DNA of 64,000 bases. Source: Cryptomeria japonica. Lineage: Eukaryota > Streptophyta > Pinopsida > Cupressales > Cupressaceae. The position numbers and the translations under genes are program-made. Where the stretch lies: the NCBI RefSeq assembly GCF_030272615.1, contig NC_081411.1, positions 832,180,160-832,244,159 of the forward strand. The letters run 5' to 3'. Under the pieces are notes generated by a model. That model searched no databases and was not told where the DNA came from. It saw nothing but the letters and a program-made list of their open reading frames with translations. Positions 35,861-48,337 of this stretch are shown one piece after another (position 1 is the first letter of the stretch; each line of letters begins with the position of its first letter).

Positions 35861-36364
35861 TTACTGATCGTGGATCACTTCAAATCTCCTCAAATCTCTG
35901 TCAATTCAATTAGATGCTGCAAACACAAACTTTTCTCTTCTCTTCTCTCTCTCCAAGTTCTCACAAGAATCCAAAGTGACAAATGACATTCACAAGGTTC
36001 TTTTTATTTTCCCATTATCTACCACATTAAATGCTATTACTAGTAAAACCCTAAAACATCTTTAAACATACTATCGGTTCTCATAACACATCAAATCTAC
36101 CCGTTTGATCATAAAATCACTTCTCAATCTCACAATGCATCAAAGTATATAGATTTAACTTACCTCATGGTCCTTGAGGGGGTTTTGAAATAGAGTTAAC
36201 TTTAATCTCCCCCTAAGCTTTTTAAGAACTTAGTTTTTTTGTGAAGGGTTCTCCACACTAGGTGAAGAATTAGGATCTTGAGATGGTTTCTCATCATCCT
36301 CCTTTTTCCAGATTTTGTTCATTTCAACTCTTATCTCCTCCACATCAATTTTCATCTTCCCTTT
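35861..36364 (-). promoter_or_regulatory. ORF1-ORF2 spacer of element A, leader-like
   Basis: Non-coding. On the minus strand it contains GCATTTAATG (also in the B and C spacers) and a purine-rich GAGAGAGAGAAGAGAAGAG tract just before ORF2, a composition common in plant 5' UTRs. A separate promoter for ORF2 is inference. Confidence 0.45.
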
Positions 36365-37536
36365 TCAGTCATCAGATTGATTTACCGGTTGATTCACCTT
36401 TGCTCTGCAAAACTTTACAATATGTCTCGATTGATGACAATGATAACAAGCCATTCCAGATGCTCTCCAAGGTCCAACATTGCCTCTACCAATCCTTCTT
36501 CTATAGTTCATAGCTACATGACCATAGTTATGATATATTTTGCAAACCTCACTCATCCTCTTTTCCATCTCATAAGGGCTAGACCGGTTAACATAGGGTC
36601 TCTGACAACTAGGACTTCTTCGGTCATTAAAGGTTCTTTGCCAACCACCACTAGACCTCTGACTCATGTGAGATTTCGGATTATTTGCTCGATAATTGCA
36701 CTCAAAAACTCTTTGCCCATGCATGTTTGAAGTGTAACAATATCCATTAAAAGTTCTAGGCTTATATCCTTGATATGTATTAGGTCTATAACCATTAGTA
36801 ATATTAGATCTGCTTTTACAAACATTAGTAGTATGCCCTGGCTTATGATAATTGAAGCATACAGGTTTATAAGGTTTCTTACAAGTGGGTTTCTAAATTT
36901 TAGGTGCAGATTTACCTTCTTCCATGTTGTCCTTTTTAACGGAAGCCTCACCTTTCTCAAATGTAGTATAACCCAATTTGGTTGTGTCACCGTTCATCCT
37001 TTGTGATTGAATCTGTTCATCAAGCATGGTAGAACCTTTTTTAAACTTAGCAAGTTTTTCATTAGCATAAGCAAGTTCCTTTGTAAGATATTCATTCCTT
37101 TTCATAAGAGTCTCTCTAAGAGGCATTTCCATATCCAATTCTATCTTTATTTCTTCTTTTTCTTCTTTTTCCTCATGCCAATGAGCATGCAGGGTACTGA
37201 CTTCCTAATTCAGCTTAAAGATCTCATGTTCTTTCTCTTTGATCTTGTCTTCTGCTGACCTCCTTGCTTCAAGTTCTTAACTCATTTTGATGGTTAGGGA
37301 TTTTATCTCTCTCTCCTCAAGTTAGCCTTTTCATCATTTAGTTTGTCCACTTCATCAACCAATGCATCTATGTTTTCTTCATCAGAAGAACTACTCTGAG
37401 AAACCTCCAACAATTGTTCAGTTAGATCTCTTCTCTTAGCAAGAGAAGCTTTATACTTGCCTTTCAATGTTTCTAGGGCCCCCTTAGTTTCTGAAAGTTT
37501 ATTAGACATCTCTCTATACCTCATTCCTTCCCCCAT
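36365..37536 (-). pseudogene. ORF1 of element A: coiled coil and degenerate CCHC knuckles
   Basis: Begins at an ATG at 37536 (MGEGMRYREMSNKLSETKG), 50 bases inside the PBS. The first ~80 residues are heptad-like, with an SSSSDEENID stretch that parallels SSENSISEETEE of B and C. A frameshift lies at 37138-37303 and a stop at 36893. The C-terminal half has four knuckle-like motifs, CFNYHKPGHTTNVC, CYTSNMHGQRVFEC, CKIYHNYGHVAMNY and CYHCHQSRHIVKFC, each missing at least one canonical C/H position, so RNA binding is probably lost. Homologous to ORF1 of C. Confidence 0.8.
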
Positions 37537-37584
37537 GTCTACCTTAGGGATCCTTCCCAAGTGGTTAAGCCTCAAGGAAGTTTG

Positions 37585-37596
37585 GCTCTGACACCA
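37585..37596 (-). promoter_or_regulatory. Primer binding site of element A
   Basis: Minus strand TGGTGTCAGAGC two bases from the 5' LTR; one mismatch to the initiator-Met tRNA type TGGTATCAGAGC. Confidence 0.8.
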
Positions 37597-37598
37597 AT

Positions 37599-38251
37599 TG
37601 ATAAACTTATAAGGCACTGAGAGGGGGGGGGGGGATTAAATCAGTGCAAGCAAACACCTTAAGAGTCAGATTACACCTCTTAACAACTTTAAAATCAATA
37701 GGCATGCAAGGAAAATAATCACATAAGCAAATACTATATAAAACTGCCAACCATAACACAATGATTTATACGTGGAAACCCAAAAGGGAAAAACCACAGT
37801 GAGAGTTAGTACCCACAAGATTCACTATCTATAGAATAGAAACCTCTAACCAGTTAAGGTCTTACAAATATGCCCTATTAGGAACAAACCCTGTTGGGAG
37901 TCACCCGGTGAAGGGATTTGCTATGATGAGCCCTGTTAGGAGCTTTTCCCTATTAGGAGCAACCTCGCAAGAGGATTTAAACTCAGATGTTGAGCTACCC
38001 TGTTAGGGGATTTACAGATCAAGGCATAGCAAGACCTACTCGGTTAAGGGATTTTGTTGTTGTAACTGTTAGGATAACAATAGTTCAATTATCTTCATAT
38101 AAAACTTTTGTGTCTGATAAGATCCACTTCAGTTCCTCCAAAAATTCAACAACACATCAATATAGAGCTTCACTAAACACTACATAATCAAAATCTCAAT
38201 ATTCACCTTTGATCTCATACATCATCTCATAACTCATCACACTTTTTATAG
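37599..38251 (-). repeat. 5' LTR of element A, inner part
   Basis: Matches 30978 onward, including a long G-run at ~37623. It is interrupted at 38252-38256 (ACATC) by element B and continues at 50667. Confidence 0.88.
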
Positions 38252-38791
38252 ACATCTGTTAGGCCCAATATGGAAAGCTAATGTATTGAGAGGGGAGGGG
38301 TGAATTAGTAATTCAAAACTTTTCTTGAATAATAACTTTACTGTTATGCATAAACCGAATAGTGCAATAAGATAACATAAAGTTAAAACAAATAGATAAC
38401 AATCATACATGATTCACTCCATAACACATATATTTTGGTTACGCAGAAACTCTTGGTTAGAGAGAAAAATTGCGGTGGGGATGGCACCCACAACTTCACT
38501 ACTACAATAATAAAGATGCTCGGTTAGAGCTACATTTAGCTATTTCTGATAGCTTACCCTGTTAGGAGTATCAAGATCTGTTAGATCTACCTTGTTAAAG
38601 GATTTCACAACACTTAATCTAAATGTTGCACCTGGTTAGAGGCTTTACAATTTATAGACTTGATTAGAGTCTTTTACCCTGTTAAAGGTTTCTCTTTCAA
38701 CTTCACAATATTACAATAAAATCATTACAAATATCTGCAACTTTACATTTGAAATGTTATAGCAGAATCTATATGCTTAGAATGAGATTAC

Positions 38792-39998
38792 TGTAGTGTC
38801 CTAAAATTGTGACACTTGCAATTTCGACCGCATTTGGGTCTTCACGATGGCGACGCAACACGGAACCTGAATGGAGACCCCGAAACTTGCTCACGACACC
38901 AAAAACTGCATTTTCTTGCACCCTGGCCTGAACCTCCTTTGCACCCTGCTGTCCCGGGAGGTGGGACCAGAGCGCCCAGCGCCCTGGTCCCCCAGGACCA
39001 TGGCGCCCAGCGCCCTGGTCCCTGGGTTCTATTTTGGGCCCGGTCTCTTTTGGACTTCGGGTCTTTATGTTTGCAAATTGGAAAATTATCTTTCCTGGTC
39101 GGCCTAAGGTCGGGAAAATTAGTCTATCAGCCCTAATTGACAAGTATATAAACTACATTTTCCTCTTTCATTCGATATGATGGAAAAAGCGTGGAAACTA
39201 TACTCAAGCATTCAAGCATTCAAGCATTCTTTCAAGCAATTGATCATTCTAAGTCTCCATTCAAGGCTAAGTGTTGCATTCAAGACAAGGATTCAACCAT
39301 TGAAGAGGAGATCACTTACAACACATTACATGCTACAACATACAACATACAACAAACAACAACATCTATACCTTCGCATAAGAGGATACAAACATCCTTA
39401 CAACAAGGTATTAGTACTTGTTTTACATTACATTTATAGCATTTCTCATTTCTTGGTTAATTCCAAAACCGGGGTTTGACCTAAAGGCAAACCCCTAATC
39501 CCTAACCCCCCAATCATCTTCGCTTTTCTGTGTGTAGGTTGCAGGTACGCGGCTGAAATTGAAGATCTGGAATCCTTGTGCAGAGACGAATAGATCCCCC
39601 TTCGTTTCGCGGATTTTTCGGAGGACCGTGGCGCCGGGCGCCATCGTCCCGACAACTTTTGCTCAAATTTGCAGGACAGCGCCGTATCGACATTTTACTG
39701 CTAATTCCAGGTCCGCAGCTTCATCCTATATCCCTATCTCAGTTTATAAGCGAATCTTTGTCACTTTCTATGCATTCCTAGCTTAATTCTTCTTTCAACA
39801 TTCTTTACAAAAGAGGGTAGCCTTGCTTTCTTAACCCTTGAAACTCATACATAATCCAATCTTGCATTGTGTGGGATTGGATCTTGTGGGTTTCAACCCC
39901 TCTTTTGAATGTAAAGCCTCTCCCCTAAGTGAAAACCATCAACCCTAGTGACTCTCCCTTCTCTCCCCCCCGAGTTGGGGAGGGGAGAACGACTAGGG
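38792..39998 (+). repeat. 5' LTR of element E, 3' end lost
   Basis: Starts TGTAGTGTCC and loses similarity after GACTAGGG at 39998. Compared with the right LTR it carries an extra ~27-bp tandem copy around 38970-39030 (GGCGCCCAGCGCCCTGGTCC twice). Several ORFs in this GC-richer part recur in the other LTR and are not genes. Confidence 0.9.
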
Positions 39999-41549
39999 AC
40001 TGATCCATTGCCTTCTCATACCTCTAATGCGATTGATACTACTGATTCCTCTGTCTCACCTGATGATCTCGTGTCTATGACTCCGAATGTGATTAATTTT
40101 GTGGAGCAACAGAAAATCCCTAAAGAACCTTCCATCACATTTGATTCCAGTGAAACTATCAGGGCACCTGATGGTCCTTTATATATAGTTGCAAAAGTCA
40201 AGAACACACCTTGCCGTGGAGTGCTTATTGATTCTTCTTGTATGGTTAATGTCATTACTGAAGAATTTCTTTTTACTTTGCAATTGAATCAAGTAATCTA
40301 TGAGAAAACATATGTGATTGTGAAATTATTTGATGCATTTTCTTCTCCTGCAATTGGTTCTATTACATTACCTATTGAGGTCCATAACAAATCCCTTGAT
40401 GTGGACTTTGCTATTATTCCATCTTCCGAACAATTTCGTGTGAAGCTTGGCTATCCTTGGCTATCTTCCATGAAAGCTATTGCTTCTCCTATTCACAAGT
40501 GTTTGAAATTTCCCCATAATGGTGAAGTTGTTACTGTCAATCATAGTCTCTTTAAACCAACTGAAAGAACTTCTAGCATTCCTATTGATTACTTTTGGCC
40601 TAAACAATTCCAATCTCTTCCTCCGCGAAGTGATCATCTTTTCAAATCTTATCAAAAGTGGAAAAAAGATATGATCCTATCTCTAAGTGAACCTAGAACA
40701 CCCAAACTTGACATTCCTATCATTCTTGAGAAGGAAGTTCTTCCTTTGAAAGATAAAACTAATGTCTTTCCTCAAGAAGATTCCCAACCCATCCCTATGG
40801 ATGTGACTATGCCTATGATTAATAAACTTCCTAAAAGTAGACCTATCCCTCCTCGTCATGATGGACTTGGTCTCCTTCCAAAACCAAATATTCCTCCTTT
40901 ATATGGAGCAGTTCCTCCTCCTTCCTCTTATGGAGAGAAGAGACCTTCCTCTTCTCCTATTGTTCAGCCTAAGAGACCACAACCTAAACACCCAAGTGAT
41001 AAGGATGAGAACATTCCTCCTCCTCAATCTTCGCAACTTCCTACTAAGACTAGACGAAATCGTTCTGCACGTGAACGCCAACGAAAGCGTCGTCTTAGTG
41101 CTCAGGCAGCTGCCTCTCAAACTTTGCAATCCCCAAAAACACCTTCAACAAGCATTATTCCATTTTCTCCTCAGCCGACGATTGAGCCGAAATCTCCTAA
41201 ACATAAGATGCATGATGGTTTTGATCCTGTGTGAGTTAAAGATCCTATTTTTATAAATCTTGATGATGATATAGATGAAAATGTTATTCATGATGCAAAT
41301 GTTACTCCTGTTCATTCTGATAGTGAATATGAACTTGTTGATGTTGATAACCATTTATCTAATGCATTTTCTAAAGCACTTATCCTAGCTCCTAGACAAG
41401 AACAACGTGGCTTGGAACATGAACATAGCCCTTGTTTGGATCTTGTGATAGCTCCATCTGCTGTGTTGGATGTTCCTCCTCTAGCGTGTTTCCTACCTTC
41501 CCGAAACATTGATCAGCAAGATCGGGGGGTAGATGACGTGCTAGACTAG
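39948..41549 (+). pseudogene. Retropepsin-like protease fragment with Pro-rich tail (element E)
   Basis: An open frame starts at an ATG inside the LTR (39948) and crosses the deletion junction near 39998. It encodes a retropepsin-like region (FDSSETIRAPDGPLYIVAKV, RGVLIDSSCMVNVI, then VKLGYPWLSSM) and a Pro-rich tail with a strongly basic stretch (TKTRRNRSARERQRKRR). A TGA at 41232 is followed in the same frame by an acidic segment ending at 41549. The family catalytic motif D-S/T-G appears as D-S-S, so activity is doubtful. The first ~17 residues are LTR-derived, making the product a chance chimera. Confidence 0.75.
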
Positions 41550-42295
41550 TTTCATTAGCATAGCAGATTCTCTCCCCCTCTCTTTTGTTACTTCTTCTAT
41601 GTGTTATTCTCATTCTTCTATTTGTTGTCCTTAGTGTTGTCTACTTGAGGACGATGCAAAGCATTGAGATCTCTCGATCTCTCTCATGTTGACTCAAAAG
41701 ACACATGTGCTCCCTTCTTCTAGGTGACCTTCCTTGATTGGGGAATGAAGAACAATTATGCATACATACATATGATATACATGAATTATCATACAACATA
41801 CTGACCCCGAGGAAAGCGAAGTTACCTTGTGCTTTGTGTTTTGTGTTTATTATCCTTGGGCTTATCTCACACTTGGGGGCTAAATCCTTGTGATAACGTG
41901 CTCCTTTCCCTTTTTCATTTTCTTATATGTATCACTACCTTAAAGAAATCACCCCCGGTGAGGCGTGTGTGATTGCTTTAACATAGGGGGGCATACATCC
42001 CGTTCATATCTTTTCAAGATACTTGAAAATTTCTTGGCAACTTTAGCCTTGCCTTGAAAATTTTTGATATCTTTCTTGCATGACTCATAGTGAGGGAACC
42101 TTACTACAGACAGTCATGGTTCTCCCTCGTGATTTTCCCTTTTCCTTTGTCAATCGAAGTCGTAAGATCCTTAGTCCATTGGGGGCTTGGTGTATCTTGC
42201 CTCCTTGACGTGGTGAAAGTCTTTCAATGTTGTTTCCTTGTACTTTACCGGAAGTATGAGCGTACGCTTATACTCCCGCTAAAGTGGGGGCTAAA
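41550..42295 (+). other. 3' untranslated interior and polypurine tract of element E
   Basis: Non-coding. It ends in a polypurine tract AAAGTGGGGGCTAAA (42281-42295) abutting the 3' LTR, the same tract as in element G at 20312. Confidence 0.75.
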
Positions 42296-43496
42296 TGTAG
42301 CTTCCTAAAATTGTGACACTTGCAATTTCGACCGCATTTGGGTCTTCACGATGGCGACGCAACACGGAACCTGAATGGAGACCCCGAAACTTGCTCACGA
42401 CACCAAAAACTGCATTTTCTTGCACCCTGGCCTGAACCTCCTTTGCACCCTGCTGTCTCGGGAGGTGGGACCAGAGCGCCCAGCGCCCTGGTCCCTGGGT
42501 CCTATTTTGGGCCCGGTCTCTTTTGGACTTCGGGTCTTTATGTTTGCAAATTGGAAAATTATCTTTCCTGGTCGGCCTAAGGTCGGGAAAATCAGTCTAT
42601 CAGCCCTAATTGACAAGTATATAAACTACATTTTCCTCTTTCATTCGATATGATGGAAAAAGCGTGGAAACTATACTCAAGCATTCAAGCATTCAAGCAT
42701 TCTTTCAAGCAATTGATCATTCTAAGTCTCCATTCAAGGCTAAGTGTTGCATTCAAGACAAGGATTCAACCATTGAAGAGGAGATCACTTACAACACATT
42801 ACATGCTACAACATACAACATACAACAAACAACAACATCTATACCTTCGCATATAAGGATACAAACATCCTTACAACAAGGTATTAGTACTTGTTTTACA
42901 TTACATTTACAACATTTCTCATTTCTTGGTTAATTCCAAAACCGGGGTTTGACCTAAAGGCAAACCCCTAATCCCTAACCCCCCAATCGTCTTCTCTTTT
43001 CTATGTGTAGGTTGCAGGTACGTGGCTGAAATTGAAGATCTGGAATCCTTGTGCAGAGACGAACAGATCCCCCTTCGTTTCGCGGATTTTTCAGAGGATC
43101 GTGGCGCCGGGCGCCATCATCCTGACAACTTTTGCTCAAATTTGCAGGACAGCGCCGTATCGACATTTTACTGCTAATTCCAGGTCCGCAGCTTCATCCT
43201 ATATCCCTATCTCAGTTTATAAGTGAATCTTTGTCACTTTCTATGCATTCCTAGCTTAATTCTTCTATCAACATTCTTTACAAAAGAGGGTAGCCTTGCT
43301 TTCTTAACCCTTGAAACTCATACAAAATCCAATCTTGCATTGTGTGGGATTGGATCTTGTGGGTTTCAACCCCTCTTTTGAATGTAAAGCCTCTCCCCTA
43401 AGTGAAAACCATCAACCCTAGTGACTCTCCCTTCTCTCTCCTCGGAGTTGGGGAGGGGAGAACGACTAGGGTTCGATCGTGATTTTCTGCTTTACA
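42296..43496 (+). repeat. 3' LTR of element E (1201 bp)
   Basis: Full-length copy, TGTAGCTTCC to GCTTTACA, followed by TSD ATTAC at 43497-43501. Highly similar to 38792-39998. Confidence 0.92.
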
Positions 43497-44126
43497 ATTA
43501 CCTTGCTTAAGCATACCTTGGTAACCCATATAGTAACTTGGTAAACCCTTATGTTTACTCTGTTCTTCGACTGTTCTCTGAAAACCTTCTTGGTGACCTC
43601 TGTGTCTCTGTAACAGTCTTCCTTCATTCATACATGCACACACCTTGCTCTTAACTCATGCTGTATAAATAGATCTCTTAAAATGGTGATCCAATTCATT
43701 GCTTTGATCTTACAAACAAGATTTATCGAATGAATAACTATACAAAATATTTCATTGGTTAGATTGTCCTTGTAATCATACACAATCTTCTGGTGCAATT
43801 TCCAATGTAATAACGGTTAGATGTGCCTCGATCTTGTAACACGTTTTCATATGCATGTCCAGGTTCAATGTATCTGGTAACATGTTTCACTCAGTGAATA
43901 TCAACTCAGTGTGTCATCTTTACTGCTCGATAGTCTCAAAAAGATACTCGGTAGACAGCTCGGTGTATACTGTGTTTTGTAACTGCTTTCTTCTGTAACC
44001 GACTAGACTGTGCATACCGACTTCTCTGTGTGTATACCGACTGCATGATTCGATAGTGCTTAACCGACTAGAATGTATAGTATGACTTTGAATATAAAAC
44101 TAATGGCAACTTGATAAGTAGTAACA

Positions 44127-44140
44127 ATCTCCCCTTTTGA
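44127..44140 (-). promoter_or_regulatory. Polypurine tract of element B
   Basis: The minus strand reads TCAAAAGGGGAGAT and then the LTR start TGTTACTAC. The 44141-44439 stretch to its right is AT-rich, with nothing else recognised. Confidence 0.8.
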
Positions 44141-44439
44141 CATTAGTTGAGATGTTTGACAAAAAATACTTTCAAAGTCATAACTCAAAAATCTATATAC
44201 TTTGCAAAATGACTATAAATGATAATATATACAATAGTCAATGAAATAGTATAATCAGATATACTCCCCTTATCATCATACTGTACATAACTTTGATTTT
44301 GTATGCTCGGTTCTGTGCTTGTGTGCTCTGCTTGCTCTGCATACTCTGCTCTGTATACTCCTCTTGTATACAATACTCAAAACTGTATCACTCCCTAAAT
44401 ATAGTATATTACTCCCGTTTTTTGACAAACATTAAAAAC

Positions 44440-47400
44440 TTAATTTCCATCTGAGGGTGGTAACTGATCAAAAATAGATTTATACTTCTTCCGGGCGTCA
44501 GTGAGTGCGACTAAGAGTGCATCCTTTACACTGTCCATTAAATAATTGTGTGCATTAATATCAGCCAATAATGAAATGAAGCCATCTAAAGTGCTTCCCT
44601 CTTGTGTGGTAGAGAGGTAAGTGGCTCTGTTGATCTGTTCTTGAACTGATGAAAGATGAGGAAGGAATAATGTCTGGAGTGTCATTATATCCATCCTGAT
44701 CTTATGTTCTTCATTTATGAGTTCCAACTATTGAGCCATGAGCTGTTGTAACTTTGTATAAAAATTCTGAATAGAATTTGGCTCTGTGGTCAACTTAGTT
44801 GAGAGATCGGTGATCTCTTTCTCAATTGCATCAGTTTTATTCTTGATATCTTTAATGAATAAGGAAAATGTGTAGAGTTTTTGAAATAATGAAAGAATGT
44901 GCTTGAGTTGAGGGGACAACTCAGCAATAAATTGTACAAGTTTTACCTTGCCAACAGCAATGGATTTCTGTACTTCTTCTATCATTTTAGCATTAAGCTT
45001 TGTCTTTTAGCTTGCTCAAGTACTCAGATGCATCAACTCTAGATGTTTCTATTTGATTAAGGAGTTCATCCAGTTGAATGTGGATGGCTGCATCGGTTGA
45101 CATGTAGCTGATGGTAGCATTTCTGTTAGCAGTGTTTTCACCTTCTGTAGTACTTTATTCTTCTTTTGAATGGTCATCTATTTTTCTTGTTCGGCCTTTG
45201 CTTTGCATAGTTCACTGAAATCAATAAGTGCTTGCCCCTTTAATTTTGAGATATCCACATTGGGCAACACTATCGGTTTAGTTAAATCAACTTTAAAACT
45301 ATGCTTTTTCACCTTCTTCTCTTTACCTTTGGTCGGTTGGACCAAGACAATAGCTTGTGAGGCTTGTTGACCCTCGGTAGGTTGCTCGGTAGATGCAATA
45401 CTTTGGTTGGTTCCTATAGCCATTGTGGTGTCCTTGGGTGTCTCAGTACTGGGGGTCTCAGCTGTAACATTTTCAGTGCTTGACGGTGCTTGAGAGGTCT
45501 TTTCTTGAGTTGTACCTTTTGCTGCTTCAGACTAGTGACCTTCAGTGCCTTGTGCTGTATCCTTAGGAGCTTCGGTAGAGATAGGTGGCTTGACCGGCGG
45601 ATAAGGCTGAACTTGTTCTAAAACAGATTCACTAGATACAAGTTTTGCATAGGTAGTGCCTTCTATCATTTCTTGCTCTGGTGCTTCTGCATCCATGACA
45701 TCTTCATCAATTTGAATAGTGTCAGCCGGGTCTTGCTTGGTAGCATCAGGACCTTGCTCGATGACATCAGGATCTTGCTCGGTGACATCAACAATTTCAA
45801 CTTGAGATTGCTCACCAACATCTTTTAGTTTGAAGATTTCCTGCCACTTTGCTTTTTTCTCCTTTTCTACATTAATGTATAGCCCATTCATCAATTTTAA
45901 GGCTCTCTGTTTGACAAGAAATTTAGAATTGTAGGTTGTCAGATGCTCCTTTATTTCTGCTACAGACATATCAGGAAATAGATGGACTAGACTTCTTTCT
46001 CTAATTTGTTTCTCTGAGTCCATTGCATATTTCCACCTGTTATCAATATGTAAGTACAATTCACTCGGAAGTGACTTTACTAGTTCTAATGGAGCTAGCC
46101 GAAACTTTAGAAGTGTGCAGATGACAACTTCTTCAATTTGTCGCTTCTCATCATTATTCCCAGTCTCATACTTGACATATCTAAATCCTACAAATCCACC
46201 ATATTCTTTAAGATTGGCACAAAAGTTTTCAACACTATGAATATTTACCTTCTTGCTTTTTACAATCTGGAATTTGTTGGCATCTTCTGATTCTGTATCA
46301 CTAGACTCTTTTGCCCAAATGAGTCTCCGAGTAGATTTCTTGTAGGTTTTGGTTACCTTGGGAACAGTAACACTCTTTTGTTTCTTACTCGGTGATGCAA
46401 CTGATGCTCTAGTGTTGGGTCTCTTTGTTGGTGGAGTCGGTAGGGCCTTTGTAGTGTCCAGTTTCTTTCTTTTCAAAACTTTTCCCTTAGGCAACTCGGT
46501 AATCAATGTTATTGGTGCCTCTTGAGCTTCAGATTCCTCTTTGGTAATGGCAAGAGTGCCTTTGATAGGTGTAGATGATGATTCTTCTCTGAATTTCTTA
46601 GATAAAGCCTTTATCATCTTTGTAGCCTTTCTTGTAGCTTTAGGTACTACAATGCTCATTTTCACCTTTTCCTTAACTTCTTCATAAGTTCCATATCTTA
46701 GTTCAGTAGCATGCCTTGGCAGTGCAAGATATGCATCAATTTGCTGTTGTGTGATATCATAGTCAATCTCGTAACCCATTGGTGGCAAAGATTGAGTCTT
46801 AGGTTCTACAACATTCACATAGCAGTAATCGGTGTCTACCTCAAAACATATATCATCCTTATATTTCTTTACCAGCTATGGTGGAATCCGGTACCTGTTG
46901 TGCATCTTTTCTTGAAATTTGCTGAAGTAGTCATCCTTGATATCATTAAAATTATCTCCCAATTTCTTGATAAAGTCATTAATTTGATGGGTGATAGGTC
47001 GGTGTAGCTCCCAAACTACTTTACCGACTGAGGGAAAGAACTTCTCAAAGTAGAAAAACATGCATACAAGAAGTGAACCAGACTTCAGTGTATTTGCCGA
47101 GTTGTTCTTTTTCGGCTTCCTTATTGTGTTCAGGTTCTCAAACAAGTTTTTCAATAACACTTCACATAAATCTACTTTCATTCCCTTTTTCACTATTTTA
47201 TAGGATAAGTCAACTGCTGCATAGGGTACACTGTTTTCCCTTGCTGATTGGAAGAAACAGTAACCAATTACTCTAATTGCAAATTTAAGTTTTGCATAAG
47301 TGACATTATTCAGTTTCAGTCCTCGGTAATCAGATTCTACTCCAGTTAAACTGATTAACTCCTTCTGTGATATCATTTTCTGTGCTCGTGCATGATCATA

Positions 47401-47820
47401 GATAGGATATCCGGTGATCACATGAATGATTTCCTTAGTGATTTTGAATGGTTTCTCCTCTAGCCACATAAAATCATCATGAACTCTGCTTAAAACAAAC
47501 ATAACCCACTAGGGTTTGAACACACGGGGATAGGCTAGGGCTTCAGTTAATCCCTTGATTTTGATATGCTTGAATTTGCTATCCATTTTGCCATCGGTAC
47601 ATAGCTCATCATATGTGTCACTAATCTCAACATGACCGAGTTCTTCAACACGACATTTGGTGAAGAATCTAACATCTTCGATTAACAAGACTTGATCCGG
47701 GATGAGTGAAAAGGTAGTTTTGTCATCTGGTTCAAAGGTGACTTTAGGAGTCAAAGTGTATTTCAGTGAGGGCTTCTCCACATTCTTGACAACTACGAGA
47801 TCTTGGATCTTGGGTGCCAT
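44440..47820 (-). pseudogene. ORF2 of element B (~1,127 codons, few stops)
   Basis: One minus-strand frame runs from MAPKIQDLVVVKNVEK at 47820 to LPPSDGN at 44440. Stops lie at 47509, 46876, 45532, 45178 and 44728, and a short out-of-frame excursion with further stops at ~45165-45000. Residues ~35-330 are globular (LIEDVRFFTKCRVEELG, MWLEEKPFKITKEIIHVITG, VIGYCFFQSARENSVPYAAV, CMFFYFEKFFPSVGKVVWEL). Around residues 380-500 is a Lys/Thr/Ser-rich basic linker (KATRKATKMIKALSKK, SPSKKQKS). A second conserved block (ENFCANLKEYGG, LYLHIDNRWKYAMDSEKQIR) follows, then acidic D/E/Q repeats, a Ser/Thr/Glu-rich linker and a C-terminal coiled coil. The stop at 46876 is also present in C. Function unknown; the basic linker hints at nuclear or nucleic-acid association. 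Confidence 0.85.
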
Positions 47821-48337
47821 TTGTAAATTTCAGATAAAACTTAGCAAACTATCCTTAGGGTTTGACGGTTTACAAACGACAGACGATTCACACTCGGTAG
47901 ATAATAGCAATTTGACAAGATCGGAAAACCAGCTTGACAATGCGATGAGATTTGATGTAAATACCTTGGATTCTCTTTGAAGTTTGATCGCCTTGATTCG
48001 CTCTGCTCTGCTCTCTTGAAAACTTGGTGAATGAAAATGACTGCGAAAATACCTTTAAGTACACAAAATACCTTATCGGGCTCCGTGCGGGTTAGGTCAA
48101 AACATTAAATGCACTCGGTTTACCTTTAACCAATTTACTCTCTTTTCTTTCATTTTAACCGAGTAACCAAATTTCCTTGTTTACCGACTTGGCCGGTTTT
48201 TTGTAAAGTACTTTTGATAGAATTTCAAACTTACTAATGCATCTTAACTATGCAGATTTTGAATTTAGTACATGATAGAATAAGAACTGTTATGATTTTA
48301 ACCTTCAGAGAATGCAGTCCCTTCATACCTTTTCTGA
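47821..48337 (-). promoter_or_regulatory. ORF1-ORF2 spacer of element B, promoter/leader-like
   Basis: Non-coding and alignable to the C spacer. Shared minus-strand strings include GTGCATTTAATGTTTT, CACGGAGCCCGATAAGGTA, TGTACTTAAAG and a splice-donor-like CAAGGTATTTA. The ORF2 start ATGGC(A/T)CC is similar in both. The pattern fits a separate promoter and 5' UTR for ORF2; this is inference. Confidence 0.45.

Larger units (their letters stand above)
38792..43496 (+). mobile_element. Ty3-type LTR element E with internal deletion
   Basis: LTRs 38792-39998 and 42296-43496, TSD ATTAC (38787-38791 and 43497-43501). The left LTR lacks the last 25 bases of the right one and no PBS follows. Instead the sequence enters protease-like coding directly, so a deletion removed the LTR end, PBS and gag. 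RT, RNase H and integrase are also missing. Probably deleted after insertion, since the TSD and both LTRs are otherwise intact. Confidence 0.9.
38257..44126 (-). repeat. 3' LTR of element B, split by element E
   Basis: Two arms, 38257-38791 and 43502-44126, align continuously with 49507-50661 once element E and one ATTAC copy are removed. A few percent of sites differ between the LTRs by eye. Confidence 0.92.

Noticed and set aside
38816-39136. Overlapping ORFs on both strands near 38.8-39.1 kb and again near 42.3-42.6 kb
   Set aside because: They are the same LTR sequence of element E twice; openness comes from its GC-rich composition.
44440-47820. Calling ORF2 a plant mobile-domain (aminotransferase-like) protein or a transposase
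   Set aside because: The layout is reminiscent, but I see no diagnostic catalytic or family motif; naming it would be guesswork.
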